NCBI GenBank assembly: GCA_029981855.1 | Contig: JARRCS010000016.1 | Span: 1-63,899 of the forward strand | DNA: 63,899 nt | Origin: Halanaerobiales bacterium | Lineage (GTDB): Bacteria > Bacillota > Halanaerobiia > Halanaerobiales > DTU029 | Direction of reading: 5' to 3' | Part shown: positions 61,475 through 63,899 of the stretch, one piece after another | Layout: the number at the start of each line of letters is the position of its first letter | Numbering within the stretch: the first letter of the stretch is position 1 | Translations under genes and position numbers: made by a program | Notes under the pieces: generated by a model | Seen by the model: the letters and a program-made list of their open reading frames with translations, nothing else | What the model was told of the DNA's origin: nothing | Databases searched by the model: none

Positions 61475-62856
61475 CTTAACTCCTCTCCTTCCCAAATTTT
61501 TTCCAGGAGGACCATGGTCTCTACATGATAGGTCTGGGGAAACATGTCTACAGGTTGAACCCGGCATATTCTGTAACTTTCCTGCAGCAGGGCCAGGTCC
61601 CTGGCCAGGGTGGCGGAATTACAGGAGACATAGATAAGCCTGTCTGGCCTGGTTGTTAGCACTGTATCGATTACACTTTCAGCCAGCCCCTTTCTCGGGG
61701 GGTCAAAGATGACCAGGTCCGGCCTAATCCCCTGAGCCAGCAGTTCCGGTAATTTCTCCTCCACCTTCCCTACCTGAAAGGTACAATTGGTAATGTTATT
61801 CAGCTCAGCATTCCTTTTAGCATCTTCAATTGCCCCGGCTACCTCTTCAATCCCGAATACCCTTCCAGCCCTACCGGCAATATAAAGGGCTATACTGCCA
61901 ATACCGCAATAAGCGTCAACAACCAGCTCTTTACCGGTCAATCCGGCATATTCAAGTATAGTACTATAGAGTTTCTCCGTCTGCAGGGTATTAACCTGAA
62001 AAAAGGATTCGGGGGAGATTGCATATCTGATAGAACCAACATAGTCAAGATAGTAATCTTCACCGGCAATTAATTCCGTCCTTTTCCCTAAAATAACGTT
62101 AGTTTTGCCAGGATTAATGTTCTGCAGAATCCCGGTTAGTTCAGGTACTCTATCCAGAAGTTGTTGCGCTATCTCCTCTCTGTGGGGGAACCTGTTCCTG
62201 CTGGTAACGATAGTCAGTATAGCCTGGTTGGTACAGATCCCTGCCCGGATTACCAGATGGCGTAATAGTCCGGTATGTTCCTTTTCATCATAGACGGTTA
62301 GGGGGTATTGATTTAAAACCACGATGGTTTCCTTGAGGATTCTATTAATAAGCGGGTGTTGGATTGAACAATCATTATGTACCACCACCTCATGGGTACC
62401 CTTCCGGTAGAAACCAGCAACAATCTTCCCTTCTTCATCTACAGTTAAGGGGAACTGGGCCTTATTTCTATAGCCCCAGGGATAATCGGCACCGATAACC
62501 GGGTTGACCTTTACCCCCTTTAACCCTCCCAACCTCTCCAGAAGATCCTCTACCATCCTTCTTTTATGGCTTAGCTGCAGTGGATAATCCATCTGCTGCA
62601 GCTGGCAGCCACCACAGGCAGCAAAAACGGGGCAGGCCGGGTCTATTCTTTCCTCAACAGGCCTCAGAACCTTGAGCAATTCACCCCGGGCATAGGACTT
62701 TTTGCTTTCAGTAATCCTAACCCTAACCCTTTCACCCGGTATACCTCCGGGGACGAATATCGCCAGTCCCTTCAGATGGCCAACAGACTCCCCGCCATGG
62801 GCCAGATTATCCAGCTCAATCTCAACAATATCCCCTTTCTTTATCCCCTTGGCCAT
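61471..62856 (-). CDS. rlmD: 23S rRNA (uracil-5)-methyltransferase, TrmA/RlmD family
   Basis: 461 residues. N-terminal TRAM domain (GDIVEIELDNLAHGGESVGH), [4Fe-4S] cysteines CPVFAACGGCQLQQ plus a distal Cys, SAM-binding VDAYCGIGSIALYIAG, FDPPRKGL, and catalytic YVSCNSATLARDL. Methylates U1939-type or related uridines in 23S rRNA; Firmicutes members can modify U747 and U1939, so the exact site is not fixed (RlmC/RlmD/RlmCD). Confidence 0.92.
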   Translation of the reverse strand: MAKGIKKGDIVEIELDNLAHGGESVGHLKGLAIFVPGGIPGERVRVRITESKKSYARGELLKVLRPVEERIDPACPVFAACGGCQLQQMDYPLQLSHKRRMVEDLLERLGGLKGVKVNPVIGADYPWGYRNKAQFPLTVDEEGKIVAGFYRKGTHEVVVHNDCSIQHPLINRILKETIVVLNQYPLTVYDEKEHTGLLRHLVIRAGICTNQAILTIVTSRNRFPHREEIAQQLLDRVPELTGILQNINPGKTNVILGKRTELIAGEDYYLDYVGSIRYAISPESFFQVNTLQTEKLYSTILEYAGLTGKELVVDAYCGIGSIALYIAGRAGRVFGIEEVAGAIEDAKRNAELNNITNCTFQVGKVEEKLPELLAQGIRPDLVIFDPPRKGLAESVIDTVLTTRPDRLIYVSCNSATLARDLALLQESYRICRVQPVDMFPQTYHVETMVLLEKIWEGEELR

Positions 62857-62926
62857 TTTATCATCTCCTATATGACACCTTCAACTATGTATTATTTTTT
62901 AAGAGTAAATTAAGCTTCAGGCCTTG

Positions 62927-63208
62927 CTAGACCAATAATACTATTAGTTTTTTAGGGTGCGGAATGTGAGATAATAAATCTACTTGTTTTATATAAACAA
63001 ATTCTGAACCTCCAACACCCCTAACACTTCCAAGAAGATCATGAGGTTCAGGTTTTATACCGATTTTTTCAACTAATTCACCTTTTAAAATACTTCTTGC
63101 AGATCCAGTATCAATAAGTGCATTTTTTAATATTATCTCTTTTTCTTTATATTTAACTTTAATTTCTACAAAAGGTAGATTATCTATTATCTTCAGTTTA
63201 TAAATCAT
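62927..63208 (-). CDS. Retropepsin-like aspartyl protease, C-terminus altered
   Basis: 93 residues. The active-site motif ALIDTGSARSIL of retroviral-type aspartic proteases is present. Relatives usually end with a GLIGLDFL-like strand; here the frame ends early (..KKLIVLLV), and NSIIGLARPEA appears in another frame just beyond, pointing to a deletion or frameshift. Overlaps the upstream gene by 4 bp. Such pairs are widespread in Clostridia, function unknown. Confidence 0.6.
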   Translation of the reverse strand: MIYKLKIIDNLPFVEIKVKYKEKEIILKNALIDTGSARSILKGELVEKIGIKPEPHDLLGSVRGVGGSEFVYIKQVDLLSHIPHPKKLIVLLV

Positions 63209-63459
63209 ACTCTAACACCCAACCATTTTCTCTCTTGTATTTCTAAATTTTCTTTTTTAGTGTGGGCCACATATAATTCTCGTTGAGGTTCTTTTTTGTG
63301 TAATTTACGATAAGCTTTAATAGCCTCCTCACTGTCATTAAAAATATCGAGAACAGATAAATCTTCCACAATTCTTTTTCCCTCATTAGAATGTGCTTGT
63401 ACCGCTTCAAACAAAACCCAACTATCGGGATGTTTTTTTCTCAAGCCTTCCCACTTCAT
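63205..63459 (-). CDS. Small protein paired with aspartyl protease
   Basis: 84 residues: KWEGLRKKHPDSWVLFEAVQ, then KRIVEDLSVLDIFNDSEEA, ending QERKWLGVRV. This protein type is typically encoded immediately before a retropepsin-like protein with overlapping stop/start, as here. No catalytic motif. A two-gene module with toxin-antitoxin-like compactness, but no evidence of toxicity. Confidence 0.65.
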   Translation of the reverse strand: MKWEGLRKKHPDSWVLFEAVQAHSNEGKRIVEDLSVLDIFNDSEEAIKAYRKLHKKEPQRELYVAHTKKENLEIQERKWLGVRV

Positions 63460-63577
63460 TTTAAATACCCCCTATTTATACTGGATTATATGTTTATTAT
63501 AACATACATATCTAACCAAAACATGCAAGATTTCAGATAACGTTTCGTATTCACGACGTAGCCCGTTCCGTAGGACT

Positions 63578-63627
63578 GGCACAAGGCTTGCTCGTATCAT
63601 TCAAAACCAAATTGCAAGCCTTGTGCC
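63578..63627. repeat. 14-bp perfect inverted repeat
   Basis: GGCACAAGGCTTGC (63578-63591) and GCAAGCCTTGTGCC (63614-63627) around 22 bp. GC-rich compared with its surroundings; partial symmetry continues outward to about 63555 and 63655. Confidence 0.85.
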
Positions 63628-63662
63628 AGAGGACTATGTCCCGAAGGGCAAGAGCGTTAGCC

Positions 63663-63703
63663 CACAGCGTAAATACTGTGTTGAACTAAACCGCCGGAGG
63701 CGG
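63663..63703. repeat. Two short hairpins before the integrase
   Basis: CACAG/CTGTG (63663-63667, 63676-63680) and CCGCC/GGCGG (63691-63695, 63699-63703). They continue the palindrome-rich stretch 63541-63710. Confidence 0.6.
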
Positions 63704-63729
63704 TGGCTTTAATCCAAGAAAATTTCATC

Positions 63730-63781
63730 CTCCTTTTGATATAAAATTGATATAATGTCAATATCAGAATATCAAAAGGAG
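63730..63781 (+). promoter_or_regulatory. Integrase promoter inside an RBS-masking inverted repeat
   Basis: CTCCTTTTGATAT (63730-63742) is the perfect complement of ATATCAAAAGGAG (63769-63781), which contains the integrase ribosome-binding site. An extended -10 TGATATAAT (63748-63756) lies between the arms, so native transcripts start after the left arm and leave the RBS free. Confidence 0.65.
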
Positions 63782-63791
63782 TTGATTTAAA

Positions 63792-63899
63792 ATGTCAAAT
63801 ATATTTAAAAGCATGAAGATGGATCTAGAATTAAAAGGTTATAGTCCCAAGACAGTTGATGCATACGTCAGATATGCCAAAAAATTTATCCAACATTAT
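63792..63899 (+). CDS. Tyrosine recombinase/integrase, N-terminal fragment (runs off window)
   Basis: 36 codons to the window edge: MSNIFKSMKMDLELKGYSPK, then TVDAYVRYAKKFIQHY. This is the SAM-like N-terminal DNA-binding domain of phage/XerC-type integrases; the DLELKGYSPKT pattern is seen in integron-like and IS-associated recombinases. AAAGGAG lies 10 bp before the ATG. Catalytic residues lie outside the window. Confidence 0.82.
   Translation, partial: MSNIFKSMKMDLELKGYSPKTVDAYVRYAKKFIQHY

Noticed and set aside
63541-63690. Canonical integron attC site
   Set aside because: I could not find a matching pair of RYYYAAC and GTTRRRY core boxes at its ends, so only a looser attC-like possibility is reported.

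Overview
The window looks like the chromosome of an anaerobic, low-GC, outer-membrane-bearing (diderm) Firmicute, most likely a spore-capable lineage of the Halanaerobiales. The inference rests on: an outer-membrane beta-barrel protein with a LolA-like periplasmic protein and an RND pump; an SLH-domain envelope protein; sporulation and germination genes (ytrH, ytrI, ypeB, sleB); a Na+-pumping oxaloacetate decarboxylase set; anaerobic sulfite reductase asrABC; and AT-rich intergenic DNA with strong Shine-Dalgarno sequences. No database was searched, so genus is not claimed.

Layout. (1) 0.1-9.7 kb, minus strand: an envelope/lipid block. A TetR regulator heads an RND exporter, a LolA-like protein and a beta-barrel; then come a patatin phospholipase, a phasin-like protein, a second TetR and a radical SAM enzyme. 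Patatin and radical SAM promoters carry the same TCGGA-N2-TCCGA palindrome. (2) 9.7-18.6 kb: a siroheme pathway (hemA, siroheme dehydrogenase, hemC, cobA-hemD fusion, hemB) next to asrABC, which needs siroheme. The hemL at the end of the cluster is gutted by an internal deletion. (3) 18.6-24.3 kb: a scarred region. A duplicated 81-bp asr promoter segment brackets serA, a serC stub, transposase remnants and small genes; beyond it lie a LysR regulator and a divergent YeiH-type transporter. (4) 24.3-29.2 kb: peptide-binding protein, two permeases and a dipeptide epimerase, without ABC ATPases. (5) 29.3-37.3 kb: transposase debris, tRNA-Thr, a split LigD plus Ku end-joining set, a candidate small RNA, tRNA-Gly, an SLH protein, tRNA-Leu, and an M-box riboswitch followed by an acidic leader ORF and mgtE. 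(6) 37.3-49.9 kb: pckA, oxaloacetate decarboxylase alpha, beta, biotin carrier and gamma, ppdK, then pyk-pfkA-accA-accD: the PEP/pyruvate/oxaloacetate node plus malonyl-CoA formation. (7) 49.9-62.9 kb: mtrB (TRAP), an export protein, dnaE, ytrH/ytrI, a NifU-like protein, YlbF, a phosphodiesterase, a DUF362 ferredoxin, sleB-ypeB, DUF523, an FmdB-type protein and a TrmA/RlmD-type rRNA methyltransferase. (8) 62.9-63.9 kb: an aspartyl-protease-like pair, a palindrome-rich segment and the start of a tyrosine recombinase that runs off the window.

The most interesting signals are regulatory or structural: the shared TetR operator joining a phospholipase to a radical SAM enzyme; the M-box plus acidic leader peptide upstream of mgtE; an unannotated hairpin RNA with a CCUCC motif near 33.2 kb; the duplication that appears to have separated lysR from asrABC; an apparent ATT start for ypeB; and a ribosome-binding site of the terminal integrase that would be hidden only in read-through transcripts. 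No CRISPR array or rRNA gene was seen.
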